Positions 10,101 to 17,190 of a stretch of DNA of 21,138 bases are shown in pieces. The notes beneath the pieces are model-generated. The model did not search any database. It saw nothing but the letters and a program-made list of their open reading frames with translations, and was not told the origin of the DNA. Where the stretch lies: positions 1 through 21,138 of IMG/VR virus record IMGVR_UViG_3300006925_000196, one strand, 5' to 3'. This DNA is from a virus. Made by a program: the position numbers and the translations under genes. Position 1 is the stretch's first letter; every line of letters begins with the position of its first letter.

Positions 10101-13100
10101 AATAATTTGGTAGATTCAGTTTTAGCAAAACCTGTAGGTGAGTAATCGTATGGAGAAGTTATTCTACCAGGAGCGATTACAAAGTAAGTTCTATTAGTTT
10201 CAAATCCATTGGGCAATCTAACAAGACGCTTATCAACATCAACATACTTAGATGCTTCATCATCCCATCTTGGTCTTGGAATAAGTCTAATTGCAGTTCC
10301 AGTCTCAAGTAGATGTGGATTAGGTGAACTTGTGCCTGTTGTATCAATAGTCCAGATAGTTGCTCTCTTAGCAAAATCAGAAGAAGTTGCAATTTGTTCT
10401 ACAAGGTCAACAGCACCGATGCCATTATTAATGATAGAGATAATATTATCTACTAAAGTCGCGACTGCAGATGCAGTATTAGCACACTCTGGATATCCAG
10501 CATTGGATGTTGATATAGTAGGATCAGTTACAGGTAATGTATCTGCCCAATAACCTTGTGTCATTTCAAAGTATAGGGTCAAGTTGCTACCACCAGGACC
10601 AGTTACAACCTTAGTAGCACCAGTCGTTAGTCTTGCATTCTTAACACCAAGTTCAACTCTATCACCACCAACTAATCTCTTGACATATGTTTCGCCATCA
10701 ATATTAGCAGTGATAGGTGTAGCACCAGAATTTAATTGAGCATCAGAAGAGAAGTCAGTAGACAGATACTCAGTAACCTTCATACCAATTGCTAGACCAG
10801 TATTAGATCCAACATTAACAATTGCACTGCCATTAGTCAGTAGACAGCTATTAATTTGTGTGGTGTGATTACGAAGAGAAGAGATCGCAAGGTTCTTAAT
10901 AGCACCCCATGCATCGAGAGTTTCAGTTTTCTCCTTATCAATGTATGCTAGATTGTTACCAATAAAGTATGCCTCACCTGCTTGAATGCTGTTAAGGTTG
11001 CCACCAAATCTGAGGTCATTGATAACAGCATCAGTGATAATACCGATGTCTCTATAGCACTTAGAACCTAGTCTGTCTAATGCAAATCCACCAGTAACAA
11101 CATCAGGTAAACTGTCAAGGTTTGTTGCTTCCAGAGCATCAATTAGAATAGATGTAAGAGTATCAATTGTACTTCTTACATTAGCACAATCCCAAAGACC
11201 ATTATCAATATCAGGAAGAGAATTAAGATTACCAGCAAATAGATTATCAGTGAAGATACTAATAAGATTATCAACATTACCTAGAACATCAGAACAGTTA
11301 TGTGCCGCATATGATGTTGGTTGTGTTGGTACTGTTCTTGTAGCAGTAAGTGTACCAACGCCAGCATCATTTCCAATAGCTTGTGTAATGACACCAAACA
11401 AAGTACTTAGAGAAGACGCTACACCCTGACATGTTGGGTTGGTAACATCTGGAATAATTGTACCATCAGTAATCTGTAATGTGTCACCAGCAGGAGTCCA
11501 ATTAGTTGGAGTAACTGCAATATTACGCATTACATCAGTGGAAACTGATAATGCTTCAGCAAAGACTCTCTCTGCCTCATCTCTTTCAGAATTAAGGAAT
11601 GTTTGCTGTGTAGTTCCATAAACAACTGCATCATTAAAAGCACCAACGAAAGTATGTGCCGTTGTATTGCTAGAGACACCAACATTAATAGTGATAGTAT
11701 CGTCAGTTGTATTATCAATTTGTTCCCACTCTAGATAGTTTCCATCACCAACACGAGGATAACTATGCTCTGTTAGGTTGCTGTCTTGAGCACATGTAAA
11801 TGTCAGACTTTCTCTTTCTAGTTTGACATATTGTCCTTGCAACATCCCATGATCAGGAATAGTTAGAACAACAACACCAGTAGAAGGATTGTATTGAGCA
11901 CCAGTAGGAGTGAAGGTTTGTGGATTCTTACCTTCATAGATGCCAGTAGTGTAAATCTTAGCAGCATCAAATGTCTTATGGTTTCCTCCAAACTTCAGGT
12001 TATAGAGGATTTCATCCATTACATTGTTAACATCATCTAAGCAATCTTGCTCAGTATTACCTGTAGATGGAGTATATGAAGGATAAGCAGAAAGCATACG
12101 CTGATATGCTTCCTTAGCAATGAACTTCTTATTCTTTCTGATTAGTTTCTCAGCATCGCAATGAGAGTCATCAACAATTGTAGGATCACCACAACCATCT
12201 AAAGTAATTGTAGTATCAGTACTTGCTAGTTGATTATTAACAGCAAGGTTAATTTGATCATGAATTTTTTCAATGGCGATGAGTGTTTCATTAAGTTCAC
12301 CAGCAACACCATTGCTTAGTAGAGAGTTACCATCGAAATATTCAATAACATTACCGATAGAATATTCATTACCACCGAACCAAAGGTCTTGTGCAATACC
12401 ATCGAGAATAATTCCTAAGTCACGCTTACACTTAACATCACTACCACCTGGGAATACAAATGTTGGGTTGAAAGCATTAATTGCGGCAATTGCAGCATCA
12501 ATAATATCATTTTTATTAGCAAGGATTAGGTTTCTAGCATCCTTATTTCTAGATGCAGTAGAAAGAATGTTAGTTCTAGCGTATACAGTAACAGCATCAG
12601 AAGTTGCTCTTACAAATGTATGTGCAGACTGAGGTAGATGCTTAACAGCGTTAGCAGTTGCACCAGTAAATGTGTGAGCACTTTGTGGTTGATGAATAAC
12701 AGCGTTCGTTGTTGCACTTACAAAAGAAACCGTAGTGCCAATGTTACCAATATCAACGGTTAGAGTTCCTGTCTGACGATCAATACCATTAGTAGTTGCA
12801 CTAACGAATGTATGAGCACCAGTATAAGAAGAAGATCCTACATTGATATCAAATGTGTTAGTAGTTACATTACTGACTGCCAACCATCTACCACTTGGAT
12901 AATCGTATCCAGCACGAGGATATGCCTTCTGTACCGTGTTATTATCTAGAGCACATGTAAAGGTTAAAGAACTATCTGCAACCTTAATATAGTCGCCATT
13001 AGTGAATCCATGAGTTGGAATAGTTAGTGTTACAACACCAGATGCTGCATCATATACAGCGTTAGTTGCCGTGTGCTGACTAGCACCAACACTAGTGATA

Positions 13101-16100
13101 GAAAGAGAATCTCCTTGGATTGCTGGGTCTGCAGATGCGTTAGGGAATGTGCGTGGTGTTCCATCAATATTTAAAGTGATAGAATCGTCAGCAAGAACAA
13201 CGCCACGACCAACACCTAAACCATGCTGCCCAACAGTAAGAGTCAACTCAGTTCCACTGTAAGTTGAATTTGTTGGAGTAAATGCTACATTAGGACCAGA
13301 TACACCAGCGTTAACAGTAATGCTAGTCGCAGTTTCTGCTGTGATAGGCATAGACCTACCAGCAAATGGGTCAATACCAGGGCGAGGATAAGTCTTAGTA
13401 GACTGGTTTCCATCCATCGCACAAGTGAAACTCAATGAGTTGTCATCAATAACAACACCTTCACCAACCGATAAAGTATGAGTGCCAATTTCTAGTACAA
13501 GATCACCAGTTGCAGGATTATATGTTGCTCCAGATGGAGTGAACTCTACATTAGGACCAGATGCACCTACATTAACACGAATAGTGTCGTCAGTTATTGC
13601 ATCAATAGGAATAGTCTTGTTATACGCAAATTGTCCTATTTGTGGAAGAGAATGTTCGGTCTTATTGCCGTCCATCGCACAAGTGAAAGTAAATCCACTT
13701 GGGTTTAGTTCTAGACAATCACCAACATTAAATCCATGATCAGCAAGGGTGAATACAAAATTACCATTAGAAGGATCGTATGTTGCTCCTGTTGGTTGGA
13801 AGTCCTTAGCAACAGTATTAGCAGGGTCAATACTAACTGTAGTATCAGTTACTGTCAATAAGTTTGCAATTGCTTGCTTACAAAGATCACGCGCTCTGCG
13901 GAATGCAAAAATAGCAAATTCTTCTTCTCCAAGCAGACCGTTAACTAACGGTGTACCATCAGCATTAAAATATTTCTTAGTAGCATCGATAATATTACCG
14001 TTACCACCATCTCTGAGGTCTTCTGCAATAGCATCAACAATTAATCCAATGTCACGCTTACACTTAGTCTCGTCATTTCCAGAGTTAAATGCAGCGTTAT
14101 TCTCACCTGCTGGACCAAAAGCAGCAAACATCGAATCGTATGCTTCATCTACAATCTCATCTCTGTTAGCAATGATGAGATTACGAGAATCTTGATAACG
14201 ATTAGATTGTGGATCTAGACCAGGATTAACATAAGAAATTTGTTGAAGATCAGGATACTTTTCTAAAACATATCCAAAGACTTCTTCTTGGAAGAATGTT
14301 CTGTTTGCCTCAATAAGGTTGGCAGCATCCAAAGAAAGATTATCAATTACTCCGCCAGTAGAAGGGGAGATAATATCAGGTTTGGCGATATACTTAACAA
14401 AACCAGTTGGATTTAGTTCTGCACTATATTCCTGGTCGTCAGTAGCATATCCTTTCTCAAGTTTTACATAAATTTTATCGTTCTGTCTTGCACCAAGTCT
14501 ATAACCCTCAATGGATACAGCAGGACGCTTATCAGGATTAATTGCATCTTCATCAGACTCAAGATACAATCTGGTATTGTTATATACAACGACACCCTGA
14601 TTTTTAGTTTGAATACCTTCTACACCATTGATGGTTGCAGGTAAGTTAAATGGATAGTAGTTAATCCTCTTTTCAGTAGGTTCAATAACTTTAGGAGGAA
14701 TAATAGCATCAATATATCCACCCTTATCACTATTGAATGCAAATCCTTTATGACCGATTGCATGTAGTGAGGTATTACCGAAGTTAGAGTTCGAGTTGGT
14801 GATCGACATGTCACCACCACTTTCCATCAGGAAGTGATCAGCGAAACCAACAGCGAAGATAGAAACGTTCTGGATGAATGCGTCTTCTGATGCACGAACA
14901 TGGAAGTTTCTCCATTCGTCTTTCCAGAAAGAATCTCCCTTAGTATGATAAGGAATACTATCAAATGCATCTTTCAGTGATGCTTGATTGAAAGTGTTAG
15001 TAAACTCATCATAACGAATGAATGCTCTATCATCTTTCTGAAGGCTAACTCCAGTATATTGAGCTATGACCATGGACTTAAATCCAGTAGCCTTCAGACC
15101 GTTTGCCCAGATACCACAGATGCCCCATGTAGAGCGAATTGATACGTTAAAGACATAAGGAGATGCAGACTCAACAGAATCAACTTCTGCAAGAGTTAAT
15201 GCACCAGTTCCTAAAGCAGGAATTGAGGAGATATTAAGAACATCACCAGGAGCAATACTACTTGCACCAGAGTTAGAACCAGGACCAATTGTAGTTACAA
15301 CTTCGCCTTCGACAAAGTAAGTAAACTTCCTTCCATCGTTTGCATCAATAGAAGAGATTACAAAAGTTCCTTCTAGTTTGTCATCGACATCAGTGTTGAG
15401 TATAGCAACAGACTGACCAGCAAAATAACCATGCTCGATCTTAGTTGTTACAGTGACTCTTACATTAGATCCAGGAATTGCAGGATCAGATGTAGCATCA
15501 TCAAACTGTAGACTCTCAATTGCTCTAGAGTCAGACAGTGGACCAACAATTCTGTTTTCTTGAACTCTTACATCAAATTCTCGTTTTCCACTAGGATTTT
15601 CTATATTGATTCCTGGTGTGAAATCCTCAAATGCCTTTGCAATCTTTCTGTAGAGTAGACTTAACTCTTCTTTGTCTGCATATTCAAATACAGTTAATTT
15701 GTGGTGAGAATAATTAGGTGCAGTTTTCTTTGTAAAGTCATCCTTAGAATAATAAACCTCACCACTAGGTATAGCAGCAGAAGAATTGTAGAGAGGAGAT
15801 AGTGAAGTTGTTTCACCATCTTTGATAGTAAACTGCCAGAAGTAACAACCACCAGTTACATTGAAAATTGCCGAACGATTTTCTCTAGAGTCAGCAGGGT
15901 CAGGAACATATAAAGGCTTGACCATCGTTCTACGAAGATCATAACCAACAAGAGAAGTACCACGAGGGATAATACATCCACCCTCAGTGTTATTAAACTT
16001 GTAGAAAATATTATCTGGATTTGACAAATCTAGAATGCTGTTATCAGTCCATTCACTTGTCGTCGTATTGTAACCAAATACATCAATATTACTAGTGTCG

Positions 16101-16360
16101 GAAAGACCAGGACGGTTATCAATGAAGTGTTCACCAGGCATAAGCATGATGGTGAACTGGTCGAAGCGATCATTGTCTACACCAGGCAGAAATGAGTATC
16201 TTGCAACCTCAAGGAAAGCACGCTGAATGCTCTTGAATGGTCTTACAGGAGAGTTTCCCCTGTTATTCAATTCGTCTGACGCATTAAAATCGTCTGGCGA
16301 AACATAAAGATATTTACCTGTTTTACTGGTAATCAGGTTGTCCAGTCTTGTTAGTGGCAT
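4148..16360 (-). CDS. Giant modular virion structural protein, 4070 residues
   Basis: A single uninterrupted frame of 12.2 kb. The start MPLTRLDNLITSKTGKYLYV is, from memory, the usual opening of very large structural proteins in T4-like cyanophages. Residues 1 to about 660 are beta-rich. Residues about 670-1800 alternate helical modules (KCKRDIG...DL..GGN; cysteines C767, C1311, C1440, C1768) with beta modules (SLTFTCAxDxN; C894, C980, C1136, C1523). Cys-headed helical units cluster at 1644-1768. A DSDDDDDD hinge lies at 2886-2893. From there the protein is fibre-like, with short beta repeats rich in Gly, Asn and Thr (NIGNATANQTLTIGGG type), ending RGWWLMEI. I see no enzymatic motif. A T4-type late promoter lies upstream, but no Shine-Dalgarno. 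It is most likely a long tail fibre or baseplate-associated protein. The coding assignment is secure; the exact location in the virion is inferred. Confidence 0.92.
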   Translation of the reverse strand: MPLTRLDNLITSKTGKYLYVSPDDFNASDELNNRGNSPVRPFKSIQRAFLEVARYSFLPGVDNDRFDQFTIMLMPGEHFIDNRPGLSDTSNIDVFGYNTTTSEWTDNSILDLSNPDNIFYKFNNTEGGCIIPRGTSLVGYDLRRTMVKPLYVPDPADSRENRSAIFNVTGGCYFWQFTIKDGETTSLSPLYNSSAAIPSGEVYYSKDDFTKKTAPNYSHHKLTVFEYADKEELSLLYRKIAKAFEDFTPGINIENPSGKREFDVRVQENRIVGPLSDSRAIESLQFDDATSDPAIPGSNVRVTVTTKIEHGYFAGQSVAILNTDVDDKLEGTFVISSIDANDGRKFTYFVEGEVVTTIGPGSNSGASSIAPGDVLNISSIPALGTGALTLAEVDSVESASPYVFNVSIRSTWGICGIWANGLKATGFKSMVIAQYTGVSLQKDDRAFIRYDEFTNTFNQASLKDAFDSIPYHTKGDSFWKDEWRNFHVRASEDAFIQNVSIFAVGFADHFLMESGGDMSITNSNSNFGNTSLHAIGHKGFAFNSDKGGYIDAIIPPKVIEPTEKRINYYPFNLPATINGVEGIQTKNQGVVVYNNTRLYLESDEDAINPDKRPAVSIEGYRLGARQNDKIYVKLEKGYATDDQEYSAELNPTGFVKYIAKPDIISPSTGGVIDNLSLDAANLIEANRTFFQEEVFGYVLEKYPDLQQISYVNPGLDPQSNRYQDSRNLIIANRDEIVDEAYDSMFAAFGPAGENNAAFNSGNDETKCKRDIGLIVDAIAEDLRDGGNGNIIDATKKYFNADGTPLVNGLLGEEEFAIFAFRRARDLCKQAIANLLTVTDTTVSIDPANTVAKDFQPTGATYDPSNGNFVFTLADHGFNVGDCLELNPSGFTFTCAMDGNKTEHSLPQIGQFAYNKTIPIDAITDDTIRVNVGASGPNVEFTPSGATYNPATGDLVLEIGTHTLSVGEGVVIDDNSLSFTCAMDGNQSTKTYPRPGIDPFAGRSMPITAETATSITVNAGVSGPNVAFTPTNSTYSGTELTLTVGQHGLGVGRGVVLADDSITLNIDGTPRTFPNASADPAIQGDSLSITSVGASQHTATNAVYDAASGVVTLTIPTHGFTNGDYIKVADSSLTFTCALDNNTVQKAYPRAGYDYPSGRWLAVSNVTTNTFDINVGSSSYTGAHTFVSATTNGIDRQTGTLTVDIGNIGTTVSFVSATTNAVIHQPQSAHTFTGATANAVKHLPQSAHTFVRATSDAVTVYARTNILSTASRNKDARNLILANKNDIIDAAIAAINAFNPTFVFPGGSDVKCKRDLGIILDGIAQDLWFGGNEYSIGNVIEYFDGNSLLSNGVAGELNETLIAIEKIHDQINLAVNNQLASTDTTITLDGCGDPTIVDDSHCDAEKLIRKNKKFIAKEAYQRMLSAYPSYTPSTGNTEQDCLDDVNNVMDEILYNLKFGGNHKTFDAAKIYTTGIYEGKNPQTFTPTGAQYNPSTGVVVLTIPDHGMLQGQYVKLERESLTFTCAQDSNLTEHSYPRVGDGNYLEWEQIDNTTDDTITINVGVSSNTTAHTFVGAFNDAVVYGTTQQTFLNSERDEAERVFAEALSVSTDVMRNIAVTPTNWTPAGDTLQITDGTIIPDVTNPTCQGVASSLSTLFGVITQAIGNDAGVGTLTATRTVPTQPTSYAAHNCSDVLGNVDNLISIFTDNLFAGNLNSLPDIDNGLWDCANVRSTIDTLTSILIDALEATNLDSLPDVVTGGFALDRLGSKCYRDIGIITDAVINDLRFGGNLNSIQAGEAYFIGNNLAYIDKEKTETLDAWGAIKNLAISSLRNHTTQINSCLLTNGSAIVNVGSNTGLAIGMKVTEYLSTDFSSDAQLNSGATPITANIDGETYVKRLVGGDRVELGVKNARLTTGATKVVTGPGGSNLTLYFEMTQGYWADTLPVTDPTISTSNAGYPECANTASAVATLVDNIISIINNGIGAVDLVEQIATSSDFAKRATIWTIDTTGTSSPNPHLLETGTAIRLIPRPRWDDEASKYVDVDKRLVRLPNGFETNRTYFVIAPGRITSPYDYSPTGFAKTESTKLLLAETKANAAAGIYIYSSESDTIDKDVEIDLYQFTLDEKYDLTTYKCNLDVAVAGGSAVTGGIVANVAHIFDAPQNVPQRVFFRPIGNSNLPLLAAALQSDNAAANFNDSTAGVADSQGRLNPEFEFFVRYQTSLTKPNKVFTIYKTFADAINDQNRITFQTLDPSLKFTVFANKSKSPYGFDPRSTSYSNSTTGRWYIKVKDTSSSANAIAIQQESILWRTQQSDYTQSPDPKTADSWYFRQEDSRGADDRTYKLRYVIPSYLEGVRDPINGFVIKTRTDTNRRLRPQNILLKPAPGNFKSDAFFQNDANPGERIGWTSDQIIAAKGSLQDTYDPYNLEQGKRTIVTDNNISMTIQSGRFKTVNGEQLLELSVYDYEPNQNILSLNKARFRTVKITAPQGGSFEVEKTLDGGNINSPNRVTWTGNTSGSAYIHAYTNVGNDHYLILKGFSDGDLEYSPFYNTRFQQGSIYADMLDDPDMGKSLPLKRLIAKEESDLFYKQNGAPVYTITPGDTIKEDGTENRYVVASVEDQGDIDDTFYIFEIETLQRRIAKQQDGIYYLTAIRGNISPLPLGAGNQRNFRNFKFSQPISYLYPQNYKNDPFWFQYAGTTANEKSAAAALIDPPATYSAADNYIHGLVRTNDSKSSMTKETIIDLIATPAFENNTYTTKVGDIDSRIQAQEGNASSGAEDRKIPISGDNRVFTDQKWYVELRRPSIARAGNHTFEYLGFGPGNYSTGLPARQEIVLTATQDYYAQAKRQDAGIVFYTGINSNGELYIGNRKINAITGEEEFLERAALLDSDDDDDDISSLVTTFDVPVTFNKNITINGGDGELVSNFNSPVAINVNNDDLIFQPNALQVYSNVNVNDPDLQGQPNGPANNPLLDRTSFTPRQSGDIFIGKNQVKAAQFVINPIRNGQGYKIQTHTIIDGGIVFPSNVSPNQSALYSLSTGGTSLNAKQYVKYGTSGAFILPTDGDILFKGGSVERSGSLGWVYSNFYTSIQNAAIASVQFNGTKYVKLNWDLVSSVQQTNNSLGIVETSRIRIKNFYPNAALESDGGFPIVSPTIQGTTYPFNASNTFCYIEIGESIAAVSYDNDGDGAIDNPVSNPTWDNLILRAGTPINGGTPAPTMEFSSANWKETGVIGADVLRTDTASIGDYKLGINTIAAAAHSAYETAFVDANTDPKANLEVIGTTWISGKKVLTWLDESSATLTNKTETGQANAFMVGGFRDNPDSTALIRANTLTNRVGINIANNNTLLDKTFVVNGEVRIAQTLTLTNGTIESPSGTFNLGPTSTSINLFPLATTLNVANDATATQTINIGNATANQTLTIGGGADTSALYIHSSSESSVIDIGTVSNSNSGYQSSITMGGAFQNSASLFNIRNRLLKIDGDIQLGTPSTGITKMYSFTPKLEIFSASGGSNEIDAFRTGSILSIGADAGTTTINNSLYVKASERVDGNITLNGGLSVGIITATRGIFSTSTSSHAVGATDDLNIDIYRRTEIGKTIDSQGNALWGGTTFQEGTNTYYLPLNEAIGITDIAIGDFLLIDRGDTTGGSNQANSEIVKVVTLINASNANDSEGYRVEVERAQKGTTLRTDHPDNCKVVKLLKQNNVSYLTQAIATAGSQGDSVSITTAEFGGSIKINDIIRLNDGELFNVSGISTDASNIQGLRINDGAEPTAFTVFEVLSTTGQTTIEGPTEVRNDITLTGSTSNNDKMFTITNGASSPITVFDVDSSDGDTRILGDLSVGANFQEFTVDGDLGNVTMKGGNLDIFNNAGTTKQLEFINGNGNLTIAGVIETEGTGTNLFAGDIQLNGGDLTVNDGSTTRFKVNNDGGIDLGGITDYISQTGGRKWVYQSTVSGDGGVLTANVNYFTKASSDLVLKLPPSAKTGDMIRFVDIGGALTYNVRMIIRAPDGIPVAGDSTNTNLSIGSVDFNNFGGGELIVTTPNASFGLVYSGATNADGSATGVPSNLRGWWLMEI
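11000..14345 (-). repeat. Helical modules repeated within the giant protein
   Basis: A helical module recurs within the giant gene. Its first part reads like 'DARNLIxANxxxIxxEA' (encoded near 14140-14195, 12495-12545 and 12105-12155, with a weaker copy near 14300-14345). Its second part reads like 'KCKRDIGxIxDAIxxDL..GGN', with the conserved Cys codon at 14062, 12430, 12043 (divergent, DCLDD) and 11059. Between copies lie beta modules, so the protein alternates alpha and beta blocks. The repeats are clear in protein but only patchy in DNA. Confidence 0.7.
11700..13760 (-). repeat. Beta modules (TFTCAxDxN type) repeated within the giant protein
   Basis: Beta modules of roughly 80-90 residues carry 'LTFTCAMDGN' followed by 'YPRxG' and 'INVG'. 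Their Cys codons start at 13681, 13423, 12955 and 11794. A fifth copy near 13150-13175 has lost the Cys (SITLNIDGT). The run 'tccatcgcacaagtgaaa' is identical at about 13671 and 13413. Between about 12594 and 12822 a short string (AHTFVSATTNAV-like) repeats four times, as if a module edge had been duplicated on its own. Confidence 0.7.
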
Positions 16361-16372
16361 AGTATTAATACT
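16361..16372. other. 12-bp perfect palindrome abutting the giant gene start codon
   Basis: AGTATTAATACT is a perfect palindrome directly against the ATG of the giant gene. It occupies the place where a Shine-Dalgarno would be expected, and none is visible. It could form a small RNA stem or bind a dimeric protein; its function is unknown. Confidence 0.6.
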
Positions 16373-16402
16373 GACCGAATTCGTCTACGATTCTCTTCGA
16401 TT

Positions 16403-16410
16403 TATTTATA
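16403..16410 (-). promoter_or_regulatory. T4-type late promoter TATAAATA upstream of the structural block
   Basis: On the minus strand the octamer TATAAATA is an exact match to the T4 late promoter, which is read by the phage late sigma factor (gp55) with gp33 and the gp45 clamp. It lies 42 bases upstream of the giant gene ATG, leaving a leader of roughly 35 bases. No other good late promoter is seen before the three downstream structural genes, so they are probably one transcript. Confidence 0.75.
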
Positions 16411-16425
16411 CAGGAGGTTTGTACC

Positions 16426-16462
16426 TATCTCGCAAAATAACGATTTTGAGTATCTCACAAAA
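16426..16462. repeat. Pair of 12-bp direct repeats in the intergenic region
   Basis: TATCTCGCAAAA (16426-16437) and TATCTCACAAAA (16451-16462) differ at one base and start 25 bases apart, just upstream of the late promoter. The rest of the 154-base gap (16361-16514) holds the late promoter, the palindrome at the start codon and a weak inverted repeat at 16466-16479. I see no small gene in it. Confidence 0.5.
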
Positions 16463-16514
16463 ACATAAGTAGATATACTTAAATTGTTCCTTCCAGGTTA
16501 CAGTTCCACGAATT

Positions 16515-17111
16515 TTACTTAAAAGCAGGTCCATTCATCCAAGCAACTAACGATATTCTTTTTCCACTTGTCACTGGTTTTACTCTATGTGGTAACCAAC
16601 CAGGAAAGACAACACAACTTCCTTTATTTGGTTTCATAGAGTTATTCCATTCACCTAGAGAAAATTCTAATTCTCCACCTTCATATTCATTTGGATCACT
16701 TAATAATAAAGAACATGATAATTTTCTTTCGATTAAAACACCGTCAGATCTTCTGGGAGCAGTAACTGATGTACCATTGTCAGTATGCCAACTATAAAAA
16801 TCGTTTCGGTCTCCAGAGTAAATTGCTGCTTGAATTGGTTGATCAAAATATTTTAAATCGTAATTAAAATATTCATTATTAGCAGAAAACATCATGTTAC
16901 TAATAATTCCACCAATCCACTCATCCCAATTAATCCAAATATTTTTGGATGACCGAGTGTTTAGAGATACACTATCCGAACCATCGATTTTAGAATCATT
17001 CATATCATTCGATTTACTATCGATGTATTCAATAATAGATTCAATTAAACCATCAGGCAAATTTGTTGGCGTTGTGTAAATTGTTTTATCTGTAAATGCA
17101 ATACTATTCAT
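16515..17111 (-). CDS. 2-oxoglutarate/Fe(II)-dependent oxygenase
   Basis: A 198-residue protein of the 2OG-Fe(II) oxygenase superfamily (prolyl-4-hydroxylase-like). The iron triad is visible as H109 and D111 in 'YSWHTDNG' and H175 in 'GWLPHRVKPV'. R185 in 'SGKRISLVAW' is in the place of the 2OG-binding arginine. 'YEGGELEF' at 143-150 is also typical. Enzymes of this family hydroxylate or oxidise proteins or small molecules; the substrate here is unknown. T4-like cyanophages often carry several. I chose ATG 17111 because the longer frame to 17159 would run through tRNA-Asn. The Shine-Dalgarno AGGA (17124-17121) lies inside that tRNA. The gene follows two tRNAs and ends 155 bases before the giant structural gene. 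Confidence 0.87.
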   Translation of the reverse strand: MNSIAFTDKTIYTTPTNLPDGLIESIIEYIDSKSNDMNDSKIDGSDSVSLNTRSSKNIWINWDEWIGGIISNMMFSANNEYFNYDLKYFDQPIQAAIYSGDRNDFYSWHTDNGTSVTAPRRSDGVLIERKLSCSLLLSDPNEYEGGELEFSLGEWNNSMKPNKGSCVVFPGWLPHRVKPVTSGKRISLVAWMNGPAFK

Positions 17112-17113
17112 AA

Positions 17114-17185
17114 CTCCCCTTCCTGGGATCGAACCAGGGACAAATTGATTAACAGTCAACCGCTCTACCGCTGAGCTAAAGAGGA
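17114..17185 (-). tRNA. tRNA-Asn(GTT)
   Basis: The 72-nt cloverleaf has acceptor TCCTCTT/AAGGGGA with one T-G pair, D arm TAGCTCAGCGGTAGAGC, anticodon loop CTGTTAA (GTT) and T loop TTCGATC. The discriminator is G and no CCA is encoded. It lies 5 bases from tRNA-Thr and 2 bases before the oxygenase ATG. Confidence 0.93.
17121..17124 (-). promoter_or_regulatory. Oxygenase ribosome binding site inside tRNA-Asn
   Basis: AGGA on the minus strand lies 9 bases before ATG 17111, an ordinary Shine-Dalgarno spacing. It spans the T-stem/acceptor junction of tRNA-Asn. A purine run, AGGGGAG, in the acceptor 3' strand sits even closer to the ATG. This supports the ATG at 17111 and means that a folded or excised tRNA would hide or remove the site. 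Confidence 0.55.
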
Positions 17186-17190
17186 TTGAG

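Noticed and set aside
12273-12632. Plus-strand open frame of 119 residues
   Set aside because: Antisense shadow of the giant gene repeat region with no recognisable protein features.
13749-14195. Plus-strand open frame of 148 residues
   Set aside because: It is antisense to a conserved, continuous part of the giant gene, has low-complexity Leu/Ser-rich composition and no ribosome site that I can see.
11000-14345. Regular repeats as a possible CRISPR array
   Set aside because: The repeats are coding, degenerate in DNA, far apart and in frame with one protein.
16466-16479. Hairpin AAGTA/TACTT followed by a short T-run as a terminator after the oxygenase
   Set aside because: The stem has only five A/T-rich pairs and the T-run is offset and interrupted; too weak to call.
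17112-17159. Upstream ATG at 17159 giving the oxygenase 16 extra residues
   Set aside because: Those codons lie wholly inside tRNA-Asn, and the family-like sequence begins at the later ATG, which has a ribosome site.
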